Origin: Batrachochytrium dendrobatidis JAM81
Taxonomy: Eukaryota > Chytridiomycota > Chytridiomycetes > Rhizophydiales
NCBI RefSeq assembly: GCF_000203795.2
Contig: NW_006281105.1
Span: 124,001 to 188,000 of the forward strand
Length of the DNA: 64,000 nt
Direction: 5' to 3'
Shown: positions 54,064 through 64,000 of the stretch, in pieces
How the letters are laid out: each line of letters begins with the position of its first letter
Position numbering within the stretch: the first letter of the stretch is position 1
Notes under the pieces: generated by a model
What the model was told of the DNA's origin: nothing
Database searches by the model: none
Seen by the model: only the letters and a program-made list of their open reading frames with translations
Translations under genes and position numbers: made by a program

Positions 54064-57000
54064 ATGCTGCGAGATCCACCTCCCGATTTGACACTCTGTC
54101 TAAAGAGTAGTTGCGGTTCAATTAGACCATCTAATCCTCGAATAGAAGCAATGCATAGTTTTACTGATACCCATCAGTCATCGTTGCTCTTATATGACAG
54201 TTCTAATTGCAGTGACTTGCATCCACGAGTCGCGAAGATAAACCAACATCAACAGATAGATACAAAGACAGCATTCATCAAGCCTAGCATAGTTACAAAC
54301 GGGCATTCTTCTCAAACGTCCATCAACACTGCGGACAAGTCTTTTAAAACTAGTCTTTTTCCGCCTCACTCCATCACACCTTTTCATTCAACTGCAGTCC
54401 ATCTACAGCCACTCAAACATACACTTGGCAACTTGCCATCCATTCCTTCTACTGATACTATCAATAATAATAAAATGTCATGGGTTACAGATGCGAGTGC
54501 TTTGGAAAAAACTGTATATAGTCGTCGTTCATGTAAACTCGTTCATCTCATTAATGACTTGCGGGATGCTGGAGCACATATTGAGCTCTCTCTACCCACA
54601 CTCGTTGTTTGTGGTAATCAAAGTGTAGGAAAGTCCAGTTTGGTTGAAGCGATTTGTGGCATCACTTTGCCAAAGGCTGCTGGTACATGCACTCGGTGTG
54701 TTACCGAAGTTCGACTGTCAGAGTATTCTGATGTTGGTCCAGTGGATTCGGTTCGTAAAAAATCCGTTGCAGGCGATCGTAACAGCACTGAAAGTACAAT
54801 CACTCAAGGTGTATACATTGATGCTCTCGATACAGTCAGCAGTGGTTCTGTTCCTAGTGCATTCCATATTGATGGTCATGAAAAAGAATCTTCTACTTGG
54901 TCATGCACCATCACTCTCCGTTTTGAATACGATGAGGCTGGTATTCCACTTAGATCCATCAGGGAAGTTCTATTCGGTCCACCTCTTGTTGAAAAATCTC
55001 TGGTTGCTTTGGCTGTTCGTCGAGCCCAAAAAGCTTTGTTGAATCCCACACTCGATCCATCTGTTTTTCTCACTCACATCTTTACTGACAACGATCAATC
55101 AAACTCGGATACTAAATTCAATCAGCTCAAGTTTACAAAAAATATCGTATGTTTGGATATACAGGGTGCAGGCATTAATCTCGCCTTGGTAGATCTTCCT
55201 GGTATTATCCGTAATGTGGAGCATCCCGACGATGCAATGTTTATTCCAATGATTGAGGATCTTGTGAAATCGTACATTCAAAAAGAAAGAACAATCATTG
55301 TGGCGACAATTACATGCAAGGATGAAATGGAAAATCAAGCAATCGTGCATTTGGCAAGAGAGGTAGATCCAACAGGTATAAGAACCATTGGCGTATTGAC
55401 AAAACCAGATACAATTGAATCCGGGACGGCTGCAAGGTGGGCTGATATACTGATGGGTAACTTGTATCCTCTTAAACTCGGTTATTTTATGGTTCGTTGT
55501 TTAAGCAAGGCTGAACTCGCTGCTGGAAATACGTTGCAGGATGCACAAAAGCTGGAAAATGCATTCTTTGCTCAATCGCAACCATGGTCTACTCTACGTC
55601 GCAAATCTGCCAGATTTGGTGCTCCTGCCCTTAGATTCGAACTGAGTCGTCTTCTCATCAACTTGGTCGATATGAGTCTTCCACAGATCAAATCTTTAAC
55701 TGAAACTGCTATCGAGGATGCAATCGCTGAGTTGGGAAGTATTCCTCCTGCTCTAGGTGAAAATGCTCGTATTGAGCTGTTTCAAATGATTCGACACTAT
55801 TGCACATTGGTGACATTCAACATTAATGCTCAGCACGATTTTAAGCTATTTTATCAAAAAGTTAGAAAATGTTTTGAAGGATTGCGCGATCAAATCGTAG
55901 ATACTAGACCAAGATTCGATTTGGAAAAAAAAGGATACTCTGCCACTGTTGCACCTGGAAACTTTACCGATTCATTCAAACCAGATGTAAATGATCCACC
56001 CTTGAATGTTTCTAATATTTCAAAACAAGACACCTCGTCTTCAAAAAAACCAACGCCTGGAGCATCCTTTTCACTTGCATCATCTTTTTCAATGGTGATT
56101 CCAAGTATGTTTGTATCCAATTCAAACCACACAGTGTCGAGTGATTCCATCAAAGCTAGTACGGCTAAAGCAAACGATTCTGGATCAAACCCCTATACAC
56201 AGTTTCACCCACCCAGCCTCAACTCGACTCCAACATCATGGAACACCTCAGTTGCAGAGGCTTGTAAACTCAATATGCGACGTGCACTTACACTGGCAGA
56301 TCTACAACGGGTGGTGGATGCACAAAAAGGTCGCGAGCTACAAGGCTATTCACCCTATGGAGCATTCACGTTTTTAATTGCTGCATGTCAGGAAGAATGG
56401 AAACGGTACGCTATCGAATGTCTTACCAATGTGGCAAATGAACTTGCTCAATTACTACTCGATTTGACTGAGCAAGTGTTTGGTCGGTTTGCAAACCTTC
56501 AAGCACAATTAAGGTATGCTATCCCTATTGTAATCTAAACGCCAAGTAGTTGAACCTATTGCTTACATTGAAATGGTGTAGACTTTTTACGCAAATGTTT
56601 TTGAACGAGCTGCAAAGAGTGTCCATGGAACAAATTCATCACGTAATTGAAATGGAGATGCGACATCCATTTACGTTATCGTCGAGAGTATTTGTTGATC
56701 GTAAAGCACGGTATATTAAAATTTTGAATGGGTCAGTGGATTCAACTGCATCTACACCTATTACACCATCGACGTCATCGATCGAGGATACATTTCGTGC
56801 TTCGTCTATATTTGCTCAGGATGGGTTTTTTCATCTTTCGATTGCTGGAAAGCTGAAATCGTATCATTCTACTGATATTTCGATTTTGGATTTGATGGCA
56901 TCTACTCTTGCGTACATGGAGATTGCAATTGGAAGAGTGTGCGACACGATTCCTATGACGATTGAACATCATTTCCTAGCTCGATTTGGGGATATGCTTG

Positions 57001-57164
57001 AAAAGGAGTTGGTTAGTCAATTGGGAGTTTTGGATGGAGATGCTGAAGGCATTGAGGTGTTATTGAGGGAGGATTGGGGCGTGGCGGAAAGAAGAGCAGA
57101 TGTGGAAGCTAAAAAAGATCGTTTGGAGAGTGTTTGGCGAAGTTTACACAATTTTGGAATTTAA
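54064..57164 (+). CDS. Dynamin-family GTPase (Mx/dynamin-like)
   Basis: Large GTPase for membrane remodelling. Two exons, 54064-56513 and 56582-57164. G1 is GNQSVGKSS (about 54615-54640), the G2 threonine lies in GTCTRC, G3 is LVDLPGI (about 55187-55207) and G4 TKPD (about 55400). The stalk includes GAPALRFELSRLLINLV, and the C-terminus has GED-like helices (GVLDGDAEGIEVLLREDWG, AERRADVEAKKDRLESV). A Ser/Pro-rich insertion at about 55985-56230 sits within the stalk/loop region, where classical dynamins carry a PH domain; no PH fold is seen. The ORF begins at 54064, but the conserved part starts near MSWVTDAS (54475); the 137 residues before it are low-complexity and may not be translated. No transmembrane segment. 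Confidence 0.85.
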
Positions 57165-57557
57165 ATGCTTGATCCAAATCCATGCCTGCATACACATTCA
57201 AAAACTACATTCCACTGGATCACTCGAACAAATAAATACATTGAAACTATCGATTTAAAATGATATACGTTTATTCTGTATTGGGTTCGTACCCGACTAT
57301 AACAAATGGAACAGTGGTTCATGATCGAATAAAATATACCCAAATATCACTAAACCCATTAAATGACTACACTACAAAAATACAATTAAAGTGTAGGTTT
57401 AAATCAACAACAATGACAAACGGTAAATCAAAAGTGAAAGAAACAGATGAAGCAATAAAATACAAGTCAAAAGCCTCGAATGAAAAGGAATGATGGAAAA
57501 TGAAAGCCAGTCAGAAAGCAGAAGCATGGCATATGATGATTCAACCCAGTACGGGGT
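57165..57557. other. Convergent intergenic region
   Basis: Between the convergent dynamin and GRAM/VASt genes. Only short frames; no gene supported. Confidence 0.5.
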
Positions 57558-60500
57558 TTAGAGTCCAGGAGTGCTTTGAGATGCTAAATGAATTTGAAAT
57601 TGCTTCAACTGCTGATCTGTGTAGTTCAGCATATACATCAAGTAGGCCAACATCAATGCATTCAATACAATCAGCACGCCAATGAGTGTAACCAAGGTGC
57701 TCTGGTCAGTGCTTGCAAGTGAACTATGTTTTGAATCGATATGGTTTATGTTTTTGGGTGCCAGCACCCCATAATAAGGTTTTTCTGCAGTATCAGAAAG
57801 TAGAGGAGTATTAGACGAAACTTGGCGTTTCTCGCGGTATCGCATCGAAGAGATCTCGGGTTGCGGTGCGTTTGTATTCGTCAAGTCTGAAGGTTGAAGA
57901 GACTCACTTGTAGATATATTTAAAGGAGTAGGCGACATGTCCTCATCATCGTACAATCCCTCGTTATTTTCCCGATAGACTTTATCGGCATCTTCCAGGT
58001 TGTTTTTAATGAATACAGCAAAATCTCCAAAAAACGATTTCATCTGGTCTACAGTAATACGCTCAATCAGTGCTCTGGTCAAGTAGGATTTGGTAAACAC
58101 TACTTTCCAGTGGACTACAACCCGGGTTTCATTGGGCGAGACAAAGGTAAAGCATGTGCGACCAATGCTGTAAAATGTAGTAGAAACGTCGGGACTATGA
58201 TTATGTAATTCTTCACAAATGTAATGCCCCGGTTTATGTGCCAAGATGCTTTGAGTATTGATGGATCGTGTTTGCTTTGGACCGACCGGAGCAGAAAGCG
58301 GTACAGTGTATTGTGTACAACGATGATAACCTGAAGAGATTGTCGACATGGGAGGATTGTAGTGCTTAAAATCAGTAATATCGTCAATGGGAGAAAGAAC
58401 CGATTCTTTGATGTTACCCGATACCCACGGGCCAAACTGCAAGTCACGAAATTTACGGTTTTCAGGTAAATAGCGTGAATATAGGCTGCGCTTTGAAGGC
58501 AAACCAAACCAATTGATCCATACAGACTCTAAACAGAGTGGAATAACTGTATCAAGAACAACAGTGAATCCTTCGCTTGAAAAGGAGCGCTCTGATCTGG
58601 CAACACAAGAACACGTCACTGGCCCAGATGGATGTGGCAAACGAATCGGTGCGAGCAAAGGCAGAGCAGGAGTATTAGGAGGCGAGGGATTGGCAGGCAG
58701 CAAATTTGCAAGAGGTGGATTCGGGGCAGGGGACTCGTCGCTCAGTGAAATCCTGGGTTTGATATGTGGAGTAAGTGGTAATGCATGGGTGGGTGATGCC
58801 GAAGATCCAAGCGCTAAGCCATTATCGCATTTAGGATGAGTACTCTTTCGACTTCCAGAAGAACGAGACAGAGTGGGACTGGATAGTCCTGAGGCAGGCA
58901 CAGAAATAGGATTGAGAGAAATCCTGCTTCTACTTGTCAGCTGGTCTCGTTTAATGCATAAATCACATGGACTAGACTGAACCCCATCTTCAAGATCCAA
59001 ATCGCTGCATGCACATGTCAAGTTTTTAATATCAGGAATTTTTCTCAACAGGCAAGATCTCTATATCAATCAAATCCAAAAATTAGTATTCAACTGTAAG
59101 CATATAATCACGCTAGTTTACTTACGTCAACGTGAGCATTCCAAACACTGACTAATAGATCGTATTTGGGGTTTCGTGGTGGCCAAACTGTACCAAAAAA
59201 ATACTTGTTTGAATCTGTTTCCACTTCAATGGCATTCGGAACTACGCCAGCCCAGTTTCGCTTTTCAATATGAATGACGGAGAAAAAATCCAACACCACG
59301 ATAGGCTGCACATTCAAAAAGTTGCCTGTGAGTAATTTTAAAAAAAATACAGACAATTAAAATTACCTTGGAAGTCCAGCCACGAAAGCACAGATGATGT
59401 TCGGAAATCCACAACTTGCCATCAACCAGCACGCCCATGTTCAACGCACACACGAATTCTAAACAATTGACAAGACATGAGTACGGGTAATTCAAGAAAT
59501 AAAAATAAAACCCGTACAATACAGCAAACATACCAGAAATCAGCCTTTCATGTTGAGGAATATACAGTGCAAACAGTTTGTGAAACTCGTCGTTCTTTTC
59601 AGCAGAGGCAAAAGGCAACCCGGTACCAGGATGAATTTCACATTGCTCCCCGTTGATGACACCCGTTAAAATCTGTTTTACGCTGTCCAATACTTCAGGT
59701 GTGGGCAACGGAGGAGCGGGGGGCGGATTGGACGGCGGGGTAGAATCAAATAGGGTTTGTCCGAGTTGTTGATTCAAAGGAACCAAATGGGTATCTGACA
59801 CAATACTCTGAGAATGGATGGAACTAGTATCGCTGGGTGAAAACAAGACAGAAGAGTTGGATGGGTGTTTCTGAAGGGAAACATTGGAAGCCAAGACAGT
59901 GTGAGGATCGGAAAAGTGGTTCATGGCACTATTGCTGCGGTGAGCATGTAGTGCATCGAGGTTATCTTGTCGATCTTTGGTGATATTCTCAGCCAATACA
60001 TGTTTATTGCTGGTTGCTTGATCATCGGGAAATAACGCACTATCGGGCAGCTTGGAAAACTCGGGAGTCGAGGCACCTGTCAATGGTCGAATAGCAAAAT
60101 CCACCACAGAACTCAAAAACGATTTTGTAAATATTCTTGGGCCAGTGCTTGAGGTGTTGCCCAAGAAAGGAGAACTGGCACTGCTCTTATGAGGAACACG
60201 TTGATCAATAGTGTAATACTTTTGAAAGTCATGAAACTCGTCCGCGGTTTTAGTGGAATTGCCAACGACCAGACTGTCTGGTATCAAGTTGACATTGACT
60301 GTAGAATCAGGCTCAAATGTATTCAAGCCAGCAAATGACCTTGACCTCGGTCTTGGACGTTTTGGTGGTCCCAAGTCTTGTATTGCTTGTAGAATAGGTT
60401 TTTGCTGGTCATGCTCGAGGTGATGCAACTCTTGTGTCATTTGTTGCTGCAGGTACAATTGATGACGATGATAATGGTTCAACTGCTCCTGTTTCAATTG

Positions 60501-60563
60501 ATTCTTCTGTTGAAGTTCTCTTTGATTAGTGATCATACGACGCTGCTCCATCTTCATATTCAT
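57558..60563 (-). CDS. GRAM-VASt-TM protein (LAM/Aster-like sterol transfer)
   Basis: ER-anchored lipid-transfer protein of membrane contact sites. Exons: from about 60563 (or an acceptor near 60589) to 59534, 59459-59367, 59305-59126, 59060-57558. The N-terminus is Gln/His-rich coiled sequence (QQKNQLKQEQLNHY). The GRAM domain is split over three exons: AEKNDEFHKLFALYIPQHERLIS, VLVDGKLWISEHHLCFRGW, FFSVIHIEKRNWAGVVPNAI. A Ser/Pro linker follows, then a VASt/StARkin domain (EGFTVVLDTVIPLCLESVW, GYHRCTQYTVPL, VVVHWKVVFTKSYLTRALIE). A transmembrane helix (LVTLIGVLIVLNALMLAYLMYML) lies 23 residues from the C-terminus. Known LAM/GRAMD1 proteins move sterol between plasma membrane and ER. The first exon is uncertain; a small frame at 60741-60950 could be an upstream exon but does not join in phase. 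Confidence 0.8.
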
Positions 60564-60589
60564 TTCCGATGGAGAAATAGGTGAAACCT

Positions 60590-61820
60590 ACGAATATAGC
60601 AAGGATGGTTAGTTGGCAGATAAACTGGCGAGCAATGACACTCGAGTACAAGGAATAAAGCTTTTAAGTAAATGTTATATTTCTTGTACTCGAGACTAAG
60701 CAGTCATATGAACAGCACAGCAACTAGCATAAGCCGTGAGTTACCATTCAATTTGTATGTCGTTTGGTTGAGTTGAATAAAGTTCAAATTGACATTTCGG
60801 ATTCTGGATTTCCGCCATATTTATGGAGCATAAATATAAGGGTAAAACAGTCTCATGACGATTCCCATCAAGTTGACTATTATCTTCTAAACCATCAACT
60901 GGTGTTCGTTTTTGTATAGCTGAATGTTCATCTCTACTTGTCTGTCCCACACCCTTGGCACTTGTTAAATCTCCAACCCTCCCTTCTTACAAACATTGAG
61001 TGATTGGCATAGAAACATTCTTGAAATCCTCTCGAGCAACATGAGATTCAAATACAAAGGGTGCTCTACAGTCGAATCCAGTATCTGGATTGCAATCGTG
61101 AGTCGGGCGATTGTACAATGCATGATTATGCCGGAATCACACATTTCTACTCGACCCTACAGTTTAAACCTGTATCATATGACGGACACTGTTTTAAAGA
61201 ATCAATGTGTCGAACAATGTTTAATAGACCGCAAAAAGTGTTTAACCACGGATTACTCCAAAACAAATGTCAAAGTTGATAAAACATAGTATTCCACTTC
61301 ATGTGAATGCGGCCGTGAGCGGTAATCCGCAAAATCGTGCTCTGTTCTTCAACAGGGACAGTTTGTCTATGTGCTGGAAGTCCGCTAAAATCCTACTCAA
61401 TCATCAGATGGTCTAATCAATGGGTTCACCAAAGTCGTATGACCTAAACAACGGCTTAAAACTATCAAATGTGTATAATTTTCAAATAATATTCGTTGGT
61501 ATGATCTGGATTAGATTTGACTAGTCCAAGCTTTTTATCAGGATCGCACGCTGATCTGACAGCCATGTGTATAAAACAAAATACATTCAAGAACTATTAC
61601 AGAAATGTCTAGCAAACTCTTCAATCCAATCGAAAGATGATATAAATGAAAAAAGACTAGTAAATGATTATTCAAAAAAGAACGACTTGACCAAAAATAA
61701 ACTTCTAAAACCAACCAAAAATATAACCAAGAACACACCAGTTCCTTGATCATCATAAACAGAATTCGAATATAAAGAGGATGCAAAAAGTCGAGGTAAT
61801 CCGCCTGATCAGCTTAGGGA
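60590..61820. other. Upstream/intergenic region with weak repeat
   Basis: No firm gene. The minus frame 60741-60950 is a possible 5' exon of the GRAM gene. About 60990-61200 resembles 63720-63870 (GTGATTGRCAT, TGAGATWCAAAWAC, ACAATGYATGRTTATGC in the same order). Confidence 0.4.
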
Positions 61821-63352
61821 TTACGCCGTAGGATTGGAAGTGACAGTATTTGAAACATTGGATACAGAGGCACTACCATTATTTCCTGAGATTCTGTTAC
61901 CTGGTTCACATTTAGGCTCAAAAATGCCTTGCATATGAGGTAAAATAGCTTTTGAAACAGCTTCACGATGAAGGTATGCTGGAATACGAAATGTTCGTGC
62001 ACCAATTGCAAGATAGAAACGAATGAGTTCAGGCATAGTCACGCGATAGTGCTGTAACCGCTGCCGAATAGCAGGCAATGCGTCATCAAGACGTTTTCGA
62101 CGAAGCAGCCGACTAGTGAGAATAGCATCAGGACATTGCAACGCCAAAACAGTATGTGGGACTCCAATCTAGTAAATCAGACGTGTCAGTACTAAATTGA
62201 CGTAATCAACCTCATCTAGATTGATACAAGTGATAAACATACCTTTTCCACATAGTCTTCAGCCTGCTCGAGCGTTCGAGGATATCCATCAAGCAAAACA
62301 CCCTTGACATTCTTGTCTAGATTAATAAAAAACCCACAAAGCAGCTCCATAACAATCTCGTTTGGCACCAACACCCCGGCAGCCACGCAGTTTTCAATAA
62401 CCTGTCGACGTGCCTCCGCAGCCTTTTTCGTCGCGCTATGTGTAGTGGGTGAATCCATCGGAGTCGGAGAAACAGGATATGAAGTAGGTGTGTCCACATT
62501 GGGTTTTGTGTTTGCAGTACTAAGTTTGGAAGGAGCAGGAACGGTGGCAATCTGAGAATCGAGTTTTGCAGCAGCAGTGGCAGCCTCGAGCGCTTCTCTG
62601 ATTAGTTGTCCCGTGGATACATGAACAACATTGAAATTTTCAAGTAAATGAGTACATTGGACACCTTTACCCGATCCTGGACCACCCATAACAATCACAA
62701 CCTTGAGATCCTTTCGAAGCTGCGCACCAGAGGGAAGTAGAGATGGTTTTTTAGGAGTAGGTTTAGAGCTATTAATGATGGGGGTGAGATGTCTAGGAAG
62801 TGGGGTAGGAATCGGCTGAATCTGTGCAAGTGGGATAATAAGCGACATGTTTGAATTTAAAAAAGTGGCACTCGAAACAGACCGAGTGGGTAGATTTGGT
62901 CTTGCTGCCGTAGCTCTATCTCTGACAAGAGAATCCTGTGCTGCAGTTCGAAGAGTAAAAGGATAGGCACGGTCACTCAACGAGTAATAGTCTACAGCTG
63001 GTAGTGGACAATCGTATTTTGGCTTATCACCAAGCCACCATGATCGATGTAACCAATTTGGTAATGAAAGATGGCGAGGATGAGAAGTAAGTAAAACGCC
63101 AGTAGGTTTGACGGCATAGTGGGGTGTACGAGGTATAAACCACGATGTCAGCCATCTAGTGAGGCTCGGACGGGTATGAGTGAATGCATAAGAATACGAT
63201 AATCGTAGGTGTTGCGATTGTAGAGCACTAAATGAGGACTGTGAAAAAACAGCAGCCTTTGTGATAGGTGGCCACAAAGCTACTGCAGCTGGTCTTTGGA
63301 AAGTCAATGCAGAAGGCATACGTATGAATTGGCGGATGGTGCCGCAAGGCAA
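61821..63352 (-). CDS. Adenylate kinase / nucleoside monophosphate kinase
   Basis: Transfers phosphate between NTP and NMP. Two exons, 63352-62243 and 62168-61821 (485 residues). P-loop GGPGSGKGVQC at about residue 223; NMP-binding HVSTGQLIREAL; then LLDGYPRT (about residue 355) and, in exon 2, CPDAILTSRLLRRKR and RLDDALPAIRQRLQHY, the family's Arg/Asp signature. It has no long LID insertion, so the short form like UMP/CMP or AK1 kinases. Two oddities: a long N-terminal extension (about 215 residues, Arg/Ser-rich start, possibly a mitochondrial presequence, or an upstream ATG not used), and a Pro/Thr/Ser-rich insertion of about 55 residues in the NMP-binding region. An internal MSLIIPLAQ start (about 62848) is a plausible alternative. 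Confidence 0.85.
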
Positions 63353-64000
63353 AAGGTTTCGGTCAGTTCAGTGGAGCTATAACAAGCTCGCCACAAGACA
63401 ACTAAAGGGGAAAGAATGGATTTGCGGTTTACTGTGAACTTGCCAGAGGATGGGTCACGAATAGGGTGTCAGGATCTATATCAATGCATATCCAGCTCAA
63501 CCCTTTTCTTTTAAGGGTCGCGTAATCTACAGCCATATTCACGCAAAACGGAACACTAAATCAGTCCAATTAGCTTCATGAAATGATAATTCACACCACA
63601 TAGCGAGTATTATTCTAGCTCATTACTCGACTGGTCTTGCTCATTCTTGTATAACTGAATGAGTGTCTAATCAGCATTCACATCCATTTCAGTTAATCTC
63701 TATTGTTTAATCTCTAATCATTCAGTGATTGACATGGAAACAACAGCTATAATCCCTTGAGCTAGACAAAAACGTATGAGATACAAAAAAACAAGTGTGT
63801 ACAATGTATGGTTATGCTAAATGAGGACAGTTTTAATTTAAAACTATAGTATACATCATACGATAAACGTTGTATTTACTCGAGAGTTAAAAATGTCAAT
63901 TTCTACTAGGAAAGCATAATGAATCATTCAACCAGTTTATTTCAAAAAAAAGTCATTGCAAGATACAAAAGTGGTTCATTCTGCGTGAATACAACTTAGT
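63353..64000. other. Upstream of the kinase gene; no gene seen
   Basis: Only short frames. 63720-63870 contains the degenerate repeat shared with 60990-61200, so both minus-strand housekeeping genes have it upstream. Confidence 0.4.

Noticed and set aside
54190..54387. Minus-strand frames inside the dynamin gene and similar shadows elsewhere
   Set aside because: They overlap strongly supported genes and show no independent coding pattern.
60741..60950. Separate small gene upstream of the GRAM protein
   Set aside because: Ends in a potential donor site and lies just upstream of the GRAM exon, so a 5' exon or UTR piece is more likely; the phase did not resolve.

Overview
The window reads as nuclear DNA of a chytrid fungus, most probably Batrachochytrium (B. 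dendrobatidis or a close relative). The evidence is AT-rich intergenic DNA, short GT-AG introns, metazoan/chytrid-type genes (a GAF cyclic-nucleotide phosphodiesterase), several Crinkler-like (CRN) genes, and a secreted-protein gene whose N-terminus looks like the Batrachochytrium secreted families. The species call comes from recognising families, not from a search. A 100-base run of N at 14411-14510 shows this is a scaffold with a gap.

Layout. The edges hold conserved, intron-bearing housekeeping genes. On the left are a GAF phosphodiesterase (cut by the window edge), a MAU2/Scc4-like cohesin loader, an ALY/Yra1-like mRNA export factor and an alpha/beta hydrolase. On the right are a GPI-type fasciclin-domain protein, a dynamin-family GTPase, a GRAM-VASt-TM (LAM/Aster) sterol-transfer protein and an adenylate-kinase family enzyme. 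Between about 8.7 and 52.7 kb the character changes. Genes become sparse and mostly intron-less, long stretches hold only decayed sequence, and dispersed repeats, LTR-like fragments and pseudogenes are common.

The accessory centre carries five intact CRN-type effector genes (9361-11046 minus, 15581-17281 plus, 18452-20755 plus, 29484-31898 minus, 48241-49941 minus). It also holds fossil CRNs: a head-to-head header pair duplicated at 22.2-23.7 and 36.7-38.2 kb, and an NTPase fragment at 35.8-36.7 kb. Four of the intact genes share a promoter and N-terminal header but carry different C-terminal machinery: P-loop NTPase plus nuclease-like domains of two kinds, or a nuclease-like domain fused to a protein kinase. 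This is the Crinkler/RHS-like effector architecture. Other accessory genes are an HNH nuclease divergent from a CRN, an ARM-like/DUF4246 fusion with two frameshifts, a pepsin-fold protein lacking both catalytic Asp motifs, and two signal-peptide proteins. One of those carries a SUMO-interaction-like motif and basic clusters. The other carries paired SILK and RVxF-like PP1-docking motifs.

A segment of about 0.79 kb holding the divergent promoter of the hydrolase and fasciclin genes occurs twice (8.1-8.9 and 52.1-52.9 kb). At each site the opposite gene is the intact one. No tRNA, rRNA, CRISPR array or intact transposase/reverse transcriptase was recognised.
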